Source: Algoriphagus algorifonticola (GTDB taxonomy: Bacteria; Bacteroidota; Bacteroidia; Cytophagales; Cyclobacteriaceae). From it: a stretch of DNA of 64,000 nt. The stretch is from the NCBI RefSeq assembly GCF_007655305.1, contig NZ_VLOG01000039.1, forward strand, positions 62,001 to 126,000, written 5' to 3'. How positions within the stretch are numbered: the stretch's first letter is position 1; each line of letters starts with the position of its first letter. This document shows, piece after piece, positions 27,409-36,616 of the stretch. The notes beneath the pieces are model-generated. The model was not told the origin of the DNA and made no database searches. It saw only the letters and a program-made list of their open reading frames with translations. Made by a program: the position numbers and the translations under genes.

Positions 27409-28289
27409 GGGTATAATTGTTTATATAATTTTAGGGTTTCATTTGCTTCTTTAACGTCATGAACTCTCAGGATGTTAGCACCTTTTAATAGCGCTACCAT
27501 ATTTAAGGCAGTTGTTCCATTCAAGGCTTCGGAAGAATCACAATCCAAGATTTTGTAAATCATGGATTTCCTAGAAAGTCCTGCCAAAATAGGGAGTCCC
27601 AAGGCCTTTAAATAATCTAAGTTTCTTAAAAGAAAATAATTTTGTTCCAAGTTTTTTGCAAAGCCGAAACCCGGGTCAATAATTACATCTTTGATGCCAA
27701 ACTTTCTTATAACATCCAGTTTTTCCGCGAAATAGTTCAATATTTCAACAAGAATGTCAGAATAATTCGTTTTTGTTTGCATTGTCGCCGGATTCCCTCT
27801 CATGTGCATCATGATATAGGGTACATTAAGTTGGGCGACTGTTCCAAACATATCCTTATCTAACTCTCCTCCGCTGATATCATTGACAAGGTGAGCGCCT
27901 GCCTCAACTGCTTCTTTGGCAACTCTTGACCTAAAGGAGTCAATAGATATCAATACTTCCGGAAACTCTTTATTAATCCATATTACAGGTTGGATCACTC
28001 TATTCAACTCTTCTTCAACACTTACTTCTGATGCGCCCGGTCGGCTGCTGTATCCACCGATATCTAAAATGCTCGCCCCTTGCTGAATCATTTCTTCAGC
28101 CTTCTTCAAAATAATGTTCTTTTCCGCCTTTACTCGACTTTTATCAAAAAAAGAATCAGGAGTACTGTTTAAAATACCCATAATTTGTGGCTTTTCCCAA
28201 TGAAAAAGCCTTCCCTTAATTTGAAGTGTATATTTTTGAGGAAATAATTTATCTTCGATCGAAGAAGTCACGCCGTTGGCAGGTAACAT
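27405..28289 (-). CDS. folP: Dihydropteroate synthase
   Basis: The enzyme joins para-aminobenzoate to 6-hydroxymethyl-dihydropterin diphosphate, making dihydropteroate for folate. The 294-residue TIM barrel shows MGILNSTPDSFFD, then DIGGYSSRPGA, ISIDSFRSRVA, HLVNDISGG and DPGFGFAKN, the full family set. The start gives about 20 residues more than typical, and only 14 bp separate it from the divergent gene, so a later start is possible. It is upstream of and overlapping cdaA. Confidence 0.95.
   Translation of the reverse strand: MLPANGVTSSIEDKLFPQKYTLQIKGRLFHWEKPQIMGILNSTPDSFFDKSRVKAEKNIILKKAEEMIQQGASILDIGGYSSRPGASEVSVEEELNRVIQPVIWINKEFPEVLISIDSFRSRVAKEAVEAGAHLVNDISGGELDKDMFGTVAQLNVPYIMMHMRGNPATMQTKTNYSDILVEILNYFAEKLDVIRKFGIKDVIIDPGFGFAKNLEQNYFLLRNLDYLKALGLPILAGLSRKSMIYKILDCDSSEALNGTTALNMVALLKGANILRVHDVKEANETLKLYKQLYP
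28231..28238 (+). promoter_or_regulatory. Possible -7 box for the DUF1599 operon inside folP
   Basis: TATTTTTG matches TAnnTTTG and lies about 65 nt before the TTG start at 28304, within the 5' coding part of folP on the other strand. No -33 box is clear. It is listed because the 14-bp gap between the divergent genes leaves no room for promoters. Confidence 0.25.
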
Positions 28290-28303
28290 TAAATTAGAAT
28301 AAA

Positions 28304-28849
28304 TTGGAAAACAAAACGAGTAACGAATATACGCAAGTAATTGCCCGTTGTAAAGAACTATTCCGCAAGAAAACCATCGATTATGGAACAGCTTGGAGGA
28401 TATTAAGGCTTTCTTCTATTACAGATCAAATTTTTATCAAAGCCCAGCGGATTCGCTCTATTCAGGAAAAAGGAAATCAGAAAGTAGAGGACCCCATTGT
28501 AGACGAATTTGTCGGAATCATCAATTATTGTCTGATCGCTTTATTGCAAATTAGTTTTGAAAAAGATGAAAGGATGGAAATTCCATTTGATGACATAGAG
28601 CCTGTGTACGATAAATGGGTCAGTCAAACCAAAGGACTTTTGGAAAACAAGAACCATGACTATGGAGAAGCATGGAGAGATATGCGGGTGAGCTCAATGA
28701 CAGATATTATTTTGATGAAACTTTACAGAGTAAAGCAAATAGAGGACAATGAAGGCCAAACCTTAGTGTCTGAAGGGATAGAGGCCAATTATCAGGACAT
28801 GATCAATTATTCAGTGTTTTGTTTAATAAAATTGAATTACCATGCTTAA
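28304..28849 (+). CDS. DUF1599 protein with an internal duplication
   Basis: A 181-residue cytoplasmic protein made of two similar halves. Each contains a DYGxAWRxxRxSSxTDxIxxKxxRxxxIxxxG block (about 25-60 and 120-152) and a following IINYC/MINYS segment (about 70 and 168). This is the DUF1599 family, whose function is unknown; the all-helical pattern with conserved Asp, Tyr and Trp hints at a nucleotide- or phosphate-binding role but that is inference. The start is a TTG with no upstream alternative. It overlaps the next gene by 8 nt. Confidence 0.85.
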   Translation: MENKTSNEYTQVIARCKELFRKKTIDYGTAWRILRLSSITDQIFIKAQRIRSIQEKGNQKVEDPIVDEFVGIINYCLIALLQISFEKDERMEIPFDDIEPVYDKWVSQTKGLLENKNHDYGEAWRDMRVSSMTDIILMKLYRVKQIEDNEGQTLVSEGIEANYQDMINYSVFCLIKLNYHA

Positions 28850-29942
28850 TAAAGGAATATTGTGGGTTTTGAGACTTTTGGTAGGAGGTCTATTTATTTT
28901 CTCAGGCCTGATCAAAGTGAATGATCCAGTAGGAACAGCTATTAAGCTGGAAGAGTATTTTGATGTTTTCTCAAATGACATTGCTGGATTTTTCATCTAT
29001 TTCAAACCGTTTGCATTATACATTGGAGTGGTATTGGTTGTGCTTGAGGTGGTTTTGGGAGTGATGCTCATTTTGGGTGTAAAGAGTAAATTGACTGCTT
29101 GGGCATTAGCGGCCATGATTCTCTTTTTCACATTTTTAACTTTTTTCTCAGCCTATTTCAACAAAGTAACTGATTGTGGATGTTTTGGTGATGCAATAAA
29201 GTTGACTCCATGGGAGTCTTTCTATAAGGATGTGATCCTAATGGTTTTGATCGGCGGTATTTTATTATTGAGAAATCACCTTCCAACTCATTCCCCGGGA
29301 TGGGCAAAAAAATCTGTGATAGCAGTGGCAGTTTTATCTTTGATTTTATCAATCACAGCGATTAGAAATCTGCCTTTTCTTGATTTTAGAGCATATAAAA
29401 TTGGGGTCAATATCCCCAAAAGTATGCAGCCATCCTCTCCATTACAATATTCATATATCATGAAGAAAGATGGGCAAACAGTGTCTTTAGACCAATATCC
29501 AACAGAGGTAGGGTATGAGTTTGTGGAAATGGTATTAAAAAATCCCGAAGCCCTTCCGAAAATTTCTGATTTCGCGGTTTGGAATGAGGACGGAGATTAT
29601 TCTGAAGAGATTTTTTCAGGAAATAAATTGTTGATTTTAATTAGCAATCGAGCTAAGATGAGTTCTTCAAATTTGGATGAAATTGATGCTTTGGTGAAGG
29701 ACTTAAAGAGCTCTCCTATCCAAGTGGTTTTGGTTGCAGCGGCATCTCAAGAAGAGATTGACCAGTTGTTAATAGACCAAGGTTGGGATATCCTTGCTTT
29801 GCAGGCAGATGCTACCGTAGTGAAGACAATAGTCAGGTCAAACCCAGGCATCATGTTGCTGAAAGAAGGAACCGTTATCGGTAAGTTTCATCATAACAAT
29901 ACTCCTGATGCTTCAGAGGTTTTAGATTTGTATATTCAATGA
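28842..29942 (+). CDS. DoxX/MauE-like membrane protein of the BT_3928 family
   Basis: A 366-residue inner-membrane protein. The N-terminal half has four to five helices in a DoxX/MauE pattern (LVGGLFIFSGLIKVNDPVG, then a TDCGCFGD cysteine motif near residue 108, which recalls disulfide or quinone-linked DoxX proteins). The C-terminal part (about 190-366) is soluble with a thioredoxin-like fold (LLILISNRAKMSSSNL, then VIGKFHHNNTPD) but no CxxC. The family is conserved in Bacteroidota; function is unknown. It is coupled to DUF1599 and aroK by overlaps of 8 and 4 nt. Confidence 0.82.
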   Translation: MLNKGILWVLRLLVGGLFIFSGLIKVNDPVGTAIKLEEYFDVFSNDIAGFFIYFKPFALYIGVVLVVLEVVLGVMLILGVKSKLTAWALAAMILFFTFLTFFSAYFNKVTDCGCFGDAIKLTPWESFYKDVILMVLIGGILLLRNHLPTHSPGWAKKSVIAVAVLSLILSITAIRNLPFLDFRAYKIGVNIPKSMQPSSPLQYSYIMKKDGQTVSLDQYPTEVGYEFVEMVLKNPEALPKISDFAVWNEDGDYSEEIFSGNKLLILISNRAKMSSSNLDEIDALVKDLKSSPIQVVLVAAASQEEIDQLLIDQGWDILALQADATVVKTIVRSNPGIMLLKEGTVIGKFHHNNTPDASEVLDLYIQ

Positions 29943-30469
29943 GCGAGCATTTAAAAGTAGTTTTGGTAGGGCTTCCAGGTTCAGGCAAAAGTACTTTTGG
30001 AAGACAATTAGCTCAGTCCTTAAACTTCCCTTTTTATGATTTGGATGCTATGATCGAGCAAAAAAATAAAATGAAAATCCCAGACATTTTTTCCAGAATG
30101 GGAGAGGGGAAGTTTAGAGAAATGGAATCTGAAATGTTGGCTCAGGCATTGAGTTATGATAGGTCATTTGTCTTAGCGTCAGGAGGAGGTTGTCCCTGCT
30201 TTAATGACAACATGGATTTGATTAACTCTATGGCCATTTCGGTTTATTTGGATGTACCTCTAAATGATATTTCTGATCGCTTGGAGGGAGCTAGAATTCA
30301 AAATAGACCCATGTTCCAAGGCATGGAGGGAGGTGAGATTATCCTCAAATTAAAAAACCTTCTGGCAGAAAGAGAAGAGTATTACAATATGGCAAAAATA
30401 AAGCTCAGTGGATCTGATTTCTCCACTGAGCTTTTAATATCTGAGCTAATTCACCAGCTTAGAAAGTAA
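29939..30469 (+). CDS. aroK: Shikimate kinase
   Basis: The enzyme phosphorylates shikimate in the aromatic amino acid pathway. The 176-residue P-loop kinase has the Walker A motif GLPGSGKST (11-19), the shikimate-binding DLDAMIEQK and GEGKFREMES segments, the glycine motif ASGGGCP, and the lid arginine near NRPMF. It is the third gene of a tightly coupled set with DUF1599 and the DoxX protein. A perfect 12-bp hairpin lies inside its last 25 codons, and the stop overlaps the convergent porin gene by 11 nt. Confidence 0.93.
   Translation: MSEHLKVVLVGLPGSGKSTFGRQLAQSLNFPFYDLDAMIEQKNKMKIPDIFSRMGEGKFREMESEMLAQALSYDRSFVLASGGGCPCFNDNMDLINSMAISVYLDVPLNDISDRLEGARIQNRPMFQGMEGGEIILKLKNLLAEREEYYNMAKIKLSGSDFSTELLISELIHQLRK
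30396..30436 (-). terminator. Terminator hairpin embedded in the aroK coding sequence
   Basis: A perfect stem AAGCTCAGTGGA / TCCACTGAGCTT (30401-30412 and 30423-30434). On the minus strand it is followed by TTATTTTTG and lies 23 nt beyond the stop of the FadL-like gene, so it looks like that gene's terminator, placed within aroK. Confidence 0.75.
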
Positions 30470-31973
30470 TTCCTAAAGTCAAAACCCCTGAGAAAATACT
30501 ATTATTCAACTCAGTGAATGGTCCAATATTATTTCCCTGCTGATCCAGCACTTGGTAAGAGTTATATAAAGCGTTCGATCTTCTGTTTACCACAGCAAAA
30601 TCAATAGTGAAATTATTTAATCTGGCTCCAAACCCTCCACTATATTGCTGCATACTTCTATCGAAGTTAGAGTTGCTGTAAGGATCTCCAAAGTGTGCAA
30701 AGCCCGCTCTTATTCTAAAAATATCCAATCTTGCTTCTCCACCAAGTCGGAAATTCAATGTGCTGGTGTAGAAATCTCTGATAGCTTGGTTATCCGGACC
30801 TTCGTTAAAATCATTGGAATTTAATCTTGCAGCGCTAAAGTCTACATAATCCACATCTGCTGAAATAAATCCATTTTTCCCTAAGAAGAAAGTCGCTCCG
30901 GCCCCTAACTTCAGAGGAGAATTGAGTCCATATCGGCTTAGGATAAAATCTGTGGCAGCTTCCACTCTGTTCAATAATTCGTTTTCAGGCTCGAAGAAAA
31001 AATTATCGTAATCAGCTATAATTCTGGCGTCATACTCCTCATTTAGAGAGTACCAGGTTGGGCTTTGGAAGTTAAACCCAAGGTTTACATAATCGATTGG
31101 TTTATAGATTAAGCCAAGATTTAAATTAACCCCTGTACCATTGATAAATAGATTTTCCCTCAGTGAAGAGGAAATCAATGGTCCATCTGGAAATTCTTCA
31201 TTATATATTTTTCTGGAAGCAAAATTTAAGGATCTAATTCCTAAAGAGCCTCCCACAAATACTTTATGATTAAAGTTTGCTCCATAGGAAAAAGTTATTT
31301 GACTTGCATTTCCCTCTTGAGTAATATTTTCGTCTTGAAATGGGAATCCAGTGACAAAAGAGTCGTACCTATCAGGATTTGAAATAGGGTTTCCATTATC
31401 ATCTTCAAAAATTGGATTGATTTGATAAGTTAAGTAAGCAAGTCCAGTTAATCCAAAATTTTCTATCTGACTTTCTGGAATACCAAAGGCATCCTGGATG
31501 TAAAAATCTAGAATTGATGTTTCTCCTAACTGGTCTGAAAAGTATCCATATTCCGTATTAAAATTCGCTATTCTTTGGATGCTGATACCAAAGGAACCTC
31601 CCTTGAATGCGCCTCTATTTAAGGGGCCTTTAGGGTTAGCGAAAACGACCGAAAGGTTGGGGATTGAAAAATTACTGGTATTATATTGTCTAGGCTGCCC
31701 CAAATATTGGGTGTCAACTCTCCAGTCTGAATATCCAAATGTGATGCTGGCTTCAGATTTTCTAAAGAAACCAAGTCCGGCTGGATTTCCAGCAATGTTT
31801 GAAACGTCACCTCCTAAGGACCATTGAGTTCCCCCTATACCAATCATTCTTGCTGAACCTGCTGGTACATTTTGGCTAAATCTTAATGCATCTTCAAAAT
31901 ATCCACTTTGACCAAAAGATTGAGTGGACCAAAAGAGCATGACTGCTATGAAAATAGAAGATTGAACTTTCAT
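30459..31973 (-). CDS. OmpP1/FadL-type outer-membrane transporter
   Basis: A 504-residue outer-membrane barrel with a signal peptide (about 1-21). The N-terminal motif AGSARMIGIGGTQWSLGGDVSNIAGNPAGLG, split around residues 35-67, is the FadL/TodX signature (alternating Gly, NPAGL). The rest is a 14-strand barrel ending in FSGVLTLGITF with a terminal aromatic. Such proteins admit fatty acids and other hydrophobic compounds. It is the only gene of its transcription unit, convergent with aroK. Confidence 0.85.
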   Translation of the reverse strand: MKVQSSIFIAVMLFWSTQSFGQSGYFEDALRFSQNVPAGSARMIGIGGTQWSLGGDVSNIAGNPAGLGFFRKSEASITFGYSDWRVDTQYLGQPRQYNTSNFSIPNLSVVFANPKGPLNRGAFKGGSFGISIQRIANFNTEYGYFSDQLGETSILDFYIQDAFGIPESQIENFGLTGLAYLTYQINPIFEDDNGNPISNPDRYDSFVTGFPFQDENITQEGNASQITFSYGANFNHKVFVGGSLGIRSLNFASRKIYNEEFPDGPLISSSLRENLFINGTGVNLNLGLIYKPIDYVNLGFNFQSPTWYSLNEEYDARIIADYDNFFFEPENELLNRVEAATDFILSRYGLNSPLKLGAGATFFLGKNGFISADVDYVDFSAARLNSNDFNEGPDNQAIRDFYTSTLNFRLGGEARLDIFRIRAGFAHFGDPYSNSNFDRSMQQYSGGFGARLNNFTIDFAVVNRRSNALYNSYQVLDQQGNNIGPFTELNNSIFSGVLTLGITF

Positions 31974-32035
31974 TAAATAAATTGTTGATTTCCTAGATAT
32001 AACGGTAAAAATGTACTTTTTGGTTAGATTTTGGC

Positions 32036-32066
32036 AAAAAAAAGGGGGGAATTAATTCCCCCTTCC
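32036..32066 (-). terminator. Terminator overlapping the stop of the Gly/Ser-rich lipoprotein gene
   Basis: On the minus strand GGGGGAATTAATTCCCCC folds into a stem followed by eight T (complement of the A run at 32036-32043). The stem includes the last codon and the stop codon at 32052. Confidence 0.8.
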
Positions 32067-33425
32067 TCCTCTGGATCCTGATGAGGAGCTACTTCCGCCG
32101 CCCCCTCCTCGGGATCCACCAGAACTCATTCCTCCTCCACCGGAAGAACTTCTACTTGGTACGCTTACGCTACCTCCGGAAGAACCTCTGCTAGGAGTAT
32201 AAACACTTCTTGAATTTGAACCGCTTGAACCTCTATTGTATGAAGGGCTAGCACTTCTGCTTGGTACCGCGCTTCTATTATAAGAAGGACTTGATGATCT
32301 ACCATAGGATGGACTAGAAGATGGTCTTCTATAATTGTTCATGCTACTTCTGGAATTTGTGTTTCCATAAGATCTCATTGTTGGTCTTGCTGAAGGCATT
32401 GCACTTCTTGTTCTAATTGAAGACGATCTGTCTAAAGCAGGTGAACTTGCAGACCGGGCCCCAGCTCTTGAAGTTGAAACTCTAGATCTACCAGAGTTAT
32501 AATAGTCATTTTGACTTGAGCTGAAGTCACGAGAAGTAGATCTTGCTCTATCTGACCCTACTAGACCTCTGTTTTGATTCAATACGTTTCTTCTGGCTTC
32601 CGCTCTGGCTGTACTAGGCAAAGCAGCTGAACTGGCTCTATCAAAACCTGCCCCTGCTAATCCTGCTCCACGAGTTGGTCTTGCACCTCTCACTACTCTT
32701 CGGTCTCCAAATTCACTTCCTGGAAGCACATAGATTGGATTACCAGCATAAACAGGGAATCCCCATCCGCCACCCCAGGCAGGAAATCCTCCGAATGCAT
32801 AATTAGGAAAACCCCATCCACCAAATCTCGGACCAAATGCTGGACCCCAGAAAGGATCATAGAAGCCCATGCCGAAGGGACGTCCAAAAGAACCAAAGAA
32901 TGGATTACCCCAACCAAATCCAAGGCTAAGATTGAATCCTGGTCTGAATCCCCATCCAGGTCCCCAGAAAGGGTCATAGAATCCAAAGCCCCACGGACTA
33001 AATCCATTCATGATTCCCATGTTGAAATTAATAGAGGGGTTGTTAAATGCACCGTTATTTGCTCCTCCGACGCGGTAGTTATTATATGCGTCTATGTTTC
33101 CTGAATTTTGTTGCCCTTCAAATTCATCAAAATAAACTACCTCATCACCAGTTTCTACTGATTCTGATTGGTATCTTGAAAGGTAATCAGGATTTACATT
33201 TCTGCTTGAAAAGCTTTCATCAGGTACATTGTTTAGGGCATCAAACTCCTGAAAGGTCTCAGGGTTGTTGTTTTGAACAGCATACTGATTGACAAGTTTT
33301 GCGTCAGAAGCCATAAAATATAAATTATCCGACTCGCCTCTAGATGCCATCTGAGATGTACTGCAAGAAGCAAGGATAAATGTCCCTATGACTGCTGGAG
33401 TTAATATTTTTGAAAATTTCTTCAT
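32052..33425 (-). CDS. Low-complexity Gly/Phe and Ser/Arg-rich lipoprotein
   Basis: A 457-residue predicted lipoprotein with lipobox LASC (lipidated C21). Three zones follow: an acidic/polar part (about 25-120); a Gly-Phe-Trp-Pro-rich part (about 135-235) with repeating GFYDPFWGPGWG-like units; and a Ser/Arg-rich tail ending in glycine and serine runs (about 250-457). No enzyme domain is visible. Composition suggests an extended or aggregation-prone surface protein. Similar proteins occur in Cytophagales as unnamed hypotheticals. The gene stands alone and ends in a strong terminator. Confidence 0.75.
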   Translation of the reverse strand: MKKFSKILTPAVIGTFILASCSTSQMASRGESDNLYFMASDAKLVNQYAVQNNNPETFQEFDALNNVPDESFSSRNVNPDYLSRYQSESVETGDEVVYFDEFEGQQNSGNIDAYNNYRVGGANNGAFNNPSINFNMGIMNGFSPWGFGFYDPFWGPGWGFRPGFNLSLGFGWGNPFFGSFGRPFGMGFYDPFWGPAFGPRFGGWGFPNYAFGGFPAWGGGWGFPVYAGNPIYVLPGSEFGDRRVVRGARPTRGAGLAGAGFDRASSAALPSTARAEARRNVLNQNRGLVGSDRARSTSRDFSSSQNDYYNSGRSRVSTSRAGARSASSPALDRSSSIRTRSAMPSARPTMRSYGNTNSRSSMNNYRRPSSSPSYGRSSSPSYNRSAVPSRSASPSYNRGSSGSNSRSVYTPSRGSSGGSVSVPSRSSSGGGGMSSGGSRGGGGGSSSSSGSRGGRGN

Positions 33426-33488
33426 ACTAGAAGTTGGATTGTTACTATGTTATACGGCGTACCGAGTGAAGGGTTATACTTTTTAAGT

Positions 33489-33496
33489 TATATTTG
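33489..33496 (+). promoter_or_regulatory. Candidate -7 box for proS
   Basis: TATATTTG matches TAnnTTTG and lies 51 nt before the proS start, giving a leader of about 45 nt. No good -33 element was found. Confidence 0.35.
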
Positions 33497-33547
33497 CCCC
33501 GCTCAATTTAGCAAAAATATAGACATTTCATATCCAAATCAACAAGT

Positions 33548-35029
33548 ATGAGTAAAGGATTACCAAAGCGTAGCGAGGATTATTCCCAATGGTACAACGA
33601 GTTAGTGAAGCGTGCCGACCTAGCCGAAAATTCAGCAGTCAGAGGTTGCATGGTTATCAAACCCTATGGATACTCTATTTGGGAAAAAATGCAGGCCGAG
33701 CTCGATCGAATGTTTAAAGAAACTGGCCATACCAATGCATACTTCCCTTTATTTATTCCTAAATCATTTTTGAGCAAAGAAGCTTCACACGTGGAAGGCT
33801 TTGCCAAAGAATGCGCGGTAGTCACTCATTACAGATTGAAAAATGCAGAAGATGGTTCTGGGGTTATTGTTGATCCTGATGCAAAATTGGAGGAAGAACT
33901 GATTGTAAGACCCACTTCTGAAACAGTTATTTGGAGCACCTATAAAAATTGGATTCAATCCTATCGTGATTTACCGCTTTTAGTTAATCAATGGGCAAAT
34001 GTGGTAAGATGGGAGATGAGAACTAGGCTTTTCCTCCGTACCGCTGAGTTTTTATGGCAAGAAGGGCATACAGCCCATGCTACCAAAGAAGAGGCGATGG
34101 ATGAAACCGTTCAGATGATGAATATTTACGCTCAGTTTGCTGAAGAATTCATGGCTTTACCAGTTGTAAAAGGTAGAAAAACTGAGAATGAAAGATTTGC
34201 CGGAGCAGATGAGACCTTCTGTATTGAAGCTATGATGCAGGATGGTAAGGCGCTGCAAGCTGGAACTTCCCATTTTCTTGGACAGAATTTTGCAAAGGCA
34301 TTTGATGTAAAATTTGCGACTAAAGAAGGTGGTCTTGATTTCGTATGGGGAACCTCATGGGGAGTCAGTACACGTTTAATGGGTGCCCTAATCATGGCTC
34401 ATTCAGATGATAATGGATTGGTTTTGCCTCCAAAATTGGCCCCAATTCAGGTTGTTATTGTTCCTATTTATAGAGCTGAAGAAGAGTTGAAGGCTATTTC
34501 TGAAAAGGCGAATGAAATCATGGCTGCTTTAAGAAAAGTTGGGGTATCTGTTAAGTTTGATAATAGGGATACGCACAAACCGGGATGGAAATTTGCTGAA
34601 TATGAATTGAAGGGTGTGCCATTAAGAATAGCGATAGGCCCAAGAGATCTCGAAAATGGAACCATAGAATTGGCCAGAAGAGATACTTTAACGAAGTCAA
34701 CCTTTGATCTTTCTTCAGAACCTATAGAGATTATGATTCCAAAATTATTGGAGGAGATTCAGGATAGTATATATCAAAAGGCTTTAAGCTTTAGAAAAGA
34801 AAAAACTACTGAGGTCAACTCTTGGGATGAATTTCAGGAAGTATTAAATGATAAAGCAGGATTTGTATCTGCTCATTGGGATGGGACTTCTGAAACCGAG
34901 GATAAAATTAAGGAATTGACAAAGGCGACAATACGTTGTATTCCTTTGGATCAGAAAGAGGAAGAAGGTAAATGTATTCTCACAGGTAAGCCATCTCAAG
35001 GCAGAGTCTTGTTTGCTAAAGCCTATTAA
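33548..35029 (+). CDS. proS: Prolyl-tRNA synthetase, archaeal/eukaryotic-like type
   Basis: A class II aminoacyl-tRNA synthetase that charges tRNA-Pro. At 493 residues it lacks the YbaK-like editing insertion of the long bacterial form and matches the short archaeal/eukaryotic-like form common in Bacteroidota. The class II motifs are visible: motif 2 in [22 protein letters not shown] (split), and the GAGTSHFLG-equivalent [15 protein letters not shown]. The C-terminal part has the anticodon-binding domain and the zinc-binding-type tail ending in [10 protein letters not shown] terminator follows. Confidence 0.97.
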   Translation: MSKGLPKRSEDYSQWYNELVKRADLAENSAVRGCMVIKPYGYSIWEKMQAELDRMFKETGHTNAYFPLFIPKSFLSKEASHVEGFAKECAVVTHYRLKNAEDGSGVIVDPDAKLEEELIVRPTSETVIWSTYKNWIQSYRDLPLLVNQWANVVRWEMRTRLFLRTAEFLWQEGHTAHATKEEAMDETVQMMNIYAQFAEEFMALPVVKGRKTENERFAGADETFCIEAMMQDGKALQAGTSHFLGQNFAKAFDVKFATKEGGLDFVWGTSWGVSTRLMGALIMAHSDDNGLVLPPKLAPIQVVIVPIYRAEEELKAISEKANEIMAALRKVGVSVKFDNRDTHKPGWKFAEYELKGVPLRIAIGPRDLENGTIELARRDTLTKSTFDLSSEPIEIMIPKLLEEIQDSIYQKALSFRKEKTTEVNSWDEFQEVLNDKAGFVSAHWDGTSETEDKIKELTKATIRCIPLDQKEEEGKCILTGKPSQGRVLFAKAY

Positions 35030-35033
35030 ACTT

Positions 35034-35062
35034 CACCCGGATTTAATTCCGGGTTTTTTTTT
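35034..35062 (+). terminator. Rho-independent terminator after proS
   Basis: The stem ACCCGG / CCGGGT with loop ATTTAATT is followed by nine T. Confidence 0.85.
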
Positions 35063-35119
35063 GCAAAATGTTACGGGTTCAATTGTTTCTAGTATTTTAG
35101 GAATCTAATCTCTTTACTT

Positions 35120-35578
35120 ATGAGTATAGTCATTTTAGCTAGTCTTTTGGGAATAGGATTAATATTATTGCTCGCAGAAGTATTATTCATTCCAGGAACC
35201 ACGGTAGTGGGGATATTGGGATTAGTGATCAGTTTGGCAGGAGTCATTTATGCATTTAGTATTTACTCTGCAGAAACTGCCTGGTGGATCACCGGCATTG
35301 CTGCTATTTTGAATTTAGCGGCAGTGATTTATGGGTTTCGCTCAGGGGTTTGGGACAAGTTTTCCCTTAAGTCCGCAATAAAAGGGGGGACTTTTGACGG
35401 AAGGACTTTAGGATTGGAAGCGGGCATGAAGGGGAAGGCTATTTCAGATATCAAACCGATCGGAAAAGCGTCCTTTAAGGACTCTATATATGAAGTAAAG
35501 TCCGAAACAGGATTTATTCCCGTAGAGTCAGATATTACCATTATCAAGGTTGAAAACAATAAAATAATAGTCAAATAA
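35120..35578 (+). CDS. NfeD-family membrane protein (short form)
   Basis: A 152-residue protein with two to three membrane helices (about 1-72) and a C-terminal OB-fold NfeD domain (about 90-150, [18 protein letters not shown] ... [17 protein letters not shown]-like pattern). Short NfeD proteins are usually encoded next to flotillin-like proteins and are thought to help organise membrane microdomains. That linkage holds here: the floA gene begins 1 nt after its stop codon. Confidence 0.88.
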   Translation: MSIVILASLLGIGLILLLAEVLFIPGTTVVGILGLVISLAGVIYAFSIYSAETAWWITGIAAILNLAAVIYGFRSGVWDKFSLKSAIKGGTFDGRTLGLEAGMKGKAISDIKPIGKASFKDSIYEVKSETGFIPVESDITIIKVENNKIIVK

Positions 35579-35579
35579 T

Positions 35580-36590
35580 ATGGATCCATCTAGTTCAATT
35601 TTCATTTTGATAGCCGCATTTGCCGGCATCATTTTACTTTTCATCTTTTTATACTTTGTGCCGGTTAATCTTTGGATTACCGCTCAATTTGCCAATGTAA
35701 GAGTAGGCATTGGGGAGCTTATCGGAATGAGAATAAGAAAGGTGCCACCAAGCATTATTGTGAATTCAATGATTACGGCCACAAAGGCTGGTTTGGATTT
35801 AACTACTAATGATCTGGAAACCCATTATCTGGCGGGAGGTAATGTGCCTAATGTTATAAGGGCATTGATCTCTGCTGATAAGGCGAATATCAACTTGACC
35901 TTCAAGCAGGCAACAGCCATTGATTTGGCTGGTAGAGATGTGTTTGAAGCTGTTCAGATTTCTGTAAATCCAAAAGTAATCAATACGCCTAATGTAGCCG
36001 CCGTGGCCGCTGATGGGATTCAATTGATCGCAAAGGCTAGAGTTACTGTAAGGGCAAACATCGCTCAACTGGTAGGTGGAGCAGGAGAGGACACTATTTT
36101 GGCAAGAGTAGGAGAAGGAATTGTGACCTCAATCGGTTCTGCTGATACGCATAAAAGCGTATTGGAAAACCCTGATAAAATTTCCAAACTGGTATTACAA
36201 AGAGGTTTGGATGCGGGGACAGCATTTGAAATTCTATCCATTGATATTGCTGATATCGATGTGGGAACAAACATTGGAGCAAAATTGCAAATTGATCAGG
36301 CCTCTGCAGATTTGAAAGTGGCTGAAGCCAAAGCTGAAGAAAGAAGAGCCATGGCCGTTGCTTTGGAACAAGAAATGAAAGCTCGTAATGTAGAAATGAG
36401 AGCAAAAGTAATTGAAGCGGAAGCAGAAGTCCCTAAGGCTCTGGCTGAGGCCTTCCGATCAGGAAAACTGGGAGTGATGGACTACTATAGAATGGAGAAT
36501 ATTAAGTCTGATACTTCCATGAGAGAATCAATCGCAAAATCGGATGATGATTCTAAAGATTCTGGAAAATCCAGAGGAGATAAAAAATAA
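35580..36590 (+). CDS. floA: Flotillin-like protein FloA
   Basis: A 336-residue membrane-anchored scaffold protein of the FloA (YqfA, formerly UPF0365) family, which forms functional membrane microdomains. One N-terminal membrane hairpin (about 8-30) is followed by the conserved [19 protein letters not shown] segment, the SPFH-like region and a helical tail with Glu-Ala repeats (about 235-300). Length and order match B. subtilis FloA. It is in an operon with the NfeD gene, as in many genomes, and is followed by a terminator that overlaps the convergent WG-repeat gene. Confidence 0.95.
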   Translation: MDPSSSIFILIAAFAGIILLFIFLYFVPVNLWITAQFANVRVGIGELIGMRIRKVPPSIIVNSMITATKAGLDLTTNDLETHYLAGGNVPNVIRALISADKANINLTFKQATAIDLAGRDVFEAVQISVNPKVINTPNVAAVAADGIQLIAKARVTVRANIAQLVGGAGEDTILARVGEGIVTSIGSADTHKSVLENPDKISKLVLQRGLDAGTAFEILSIDIADIDVGTNIGAKLQIDQASADLKVAEAKAEERRAMAVALEQEMKARNVEMRAKVIEAEAEVPKALAEAFRSGKLGVMDYYRMENIKSDTSMRESIAKSDDDSKDSGKSRGDKK

Positions 36591-36591
36591 G

Positions 36592-36616
36592 AAAGGGGCT
36601 TAATTGCCCCTTTTTC
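36592..36616 (+). terminator. Terminator after floA
   Basis: The stem AAGGGGC / GCCCCTT with loop TTAATT is followed by TTTCTTTTT. The stop codon of the convergent WG-repeat gene lies in the loop. Confidence 0.8.
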
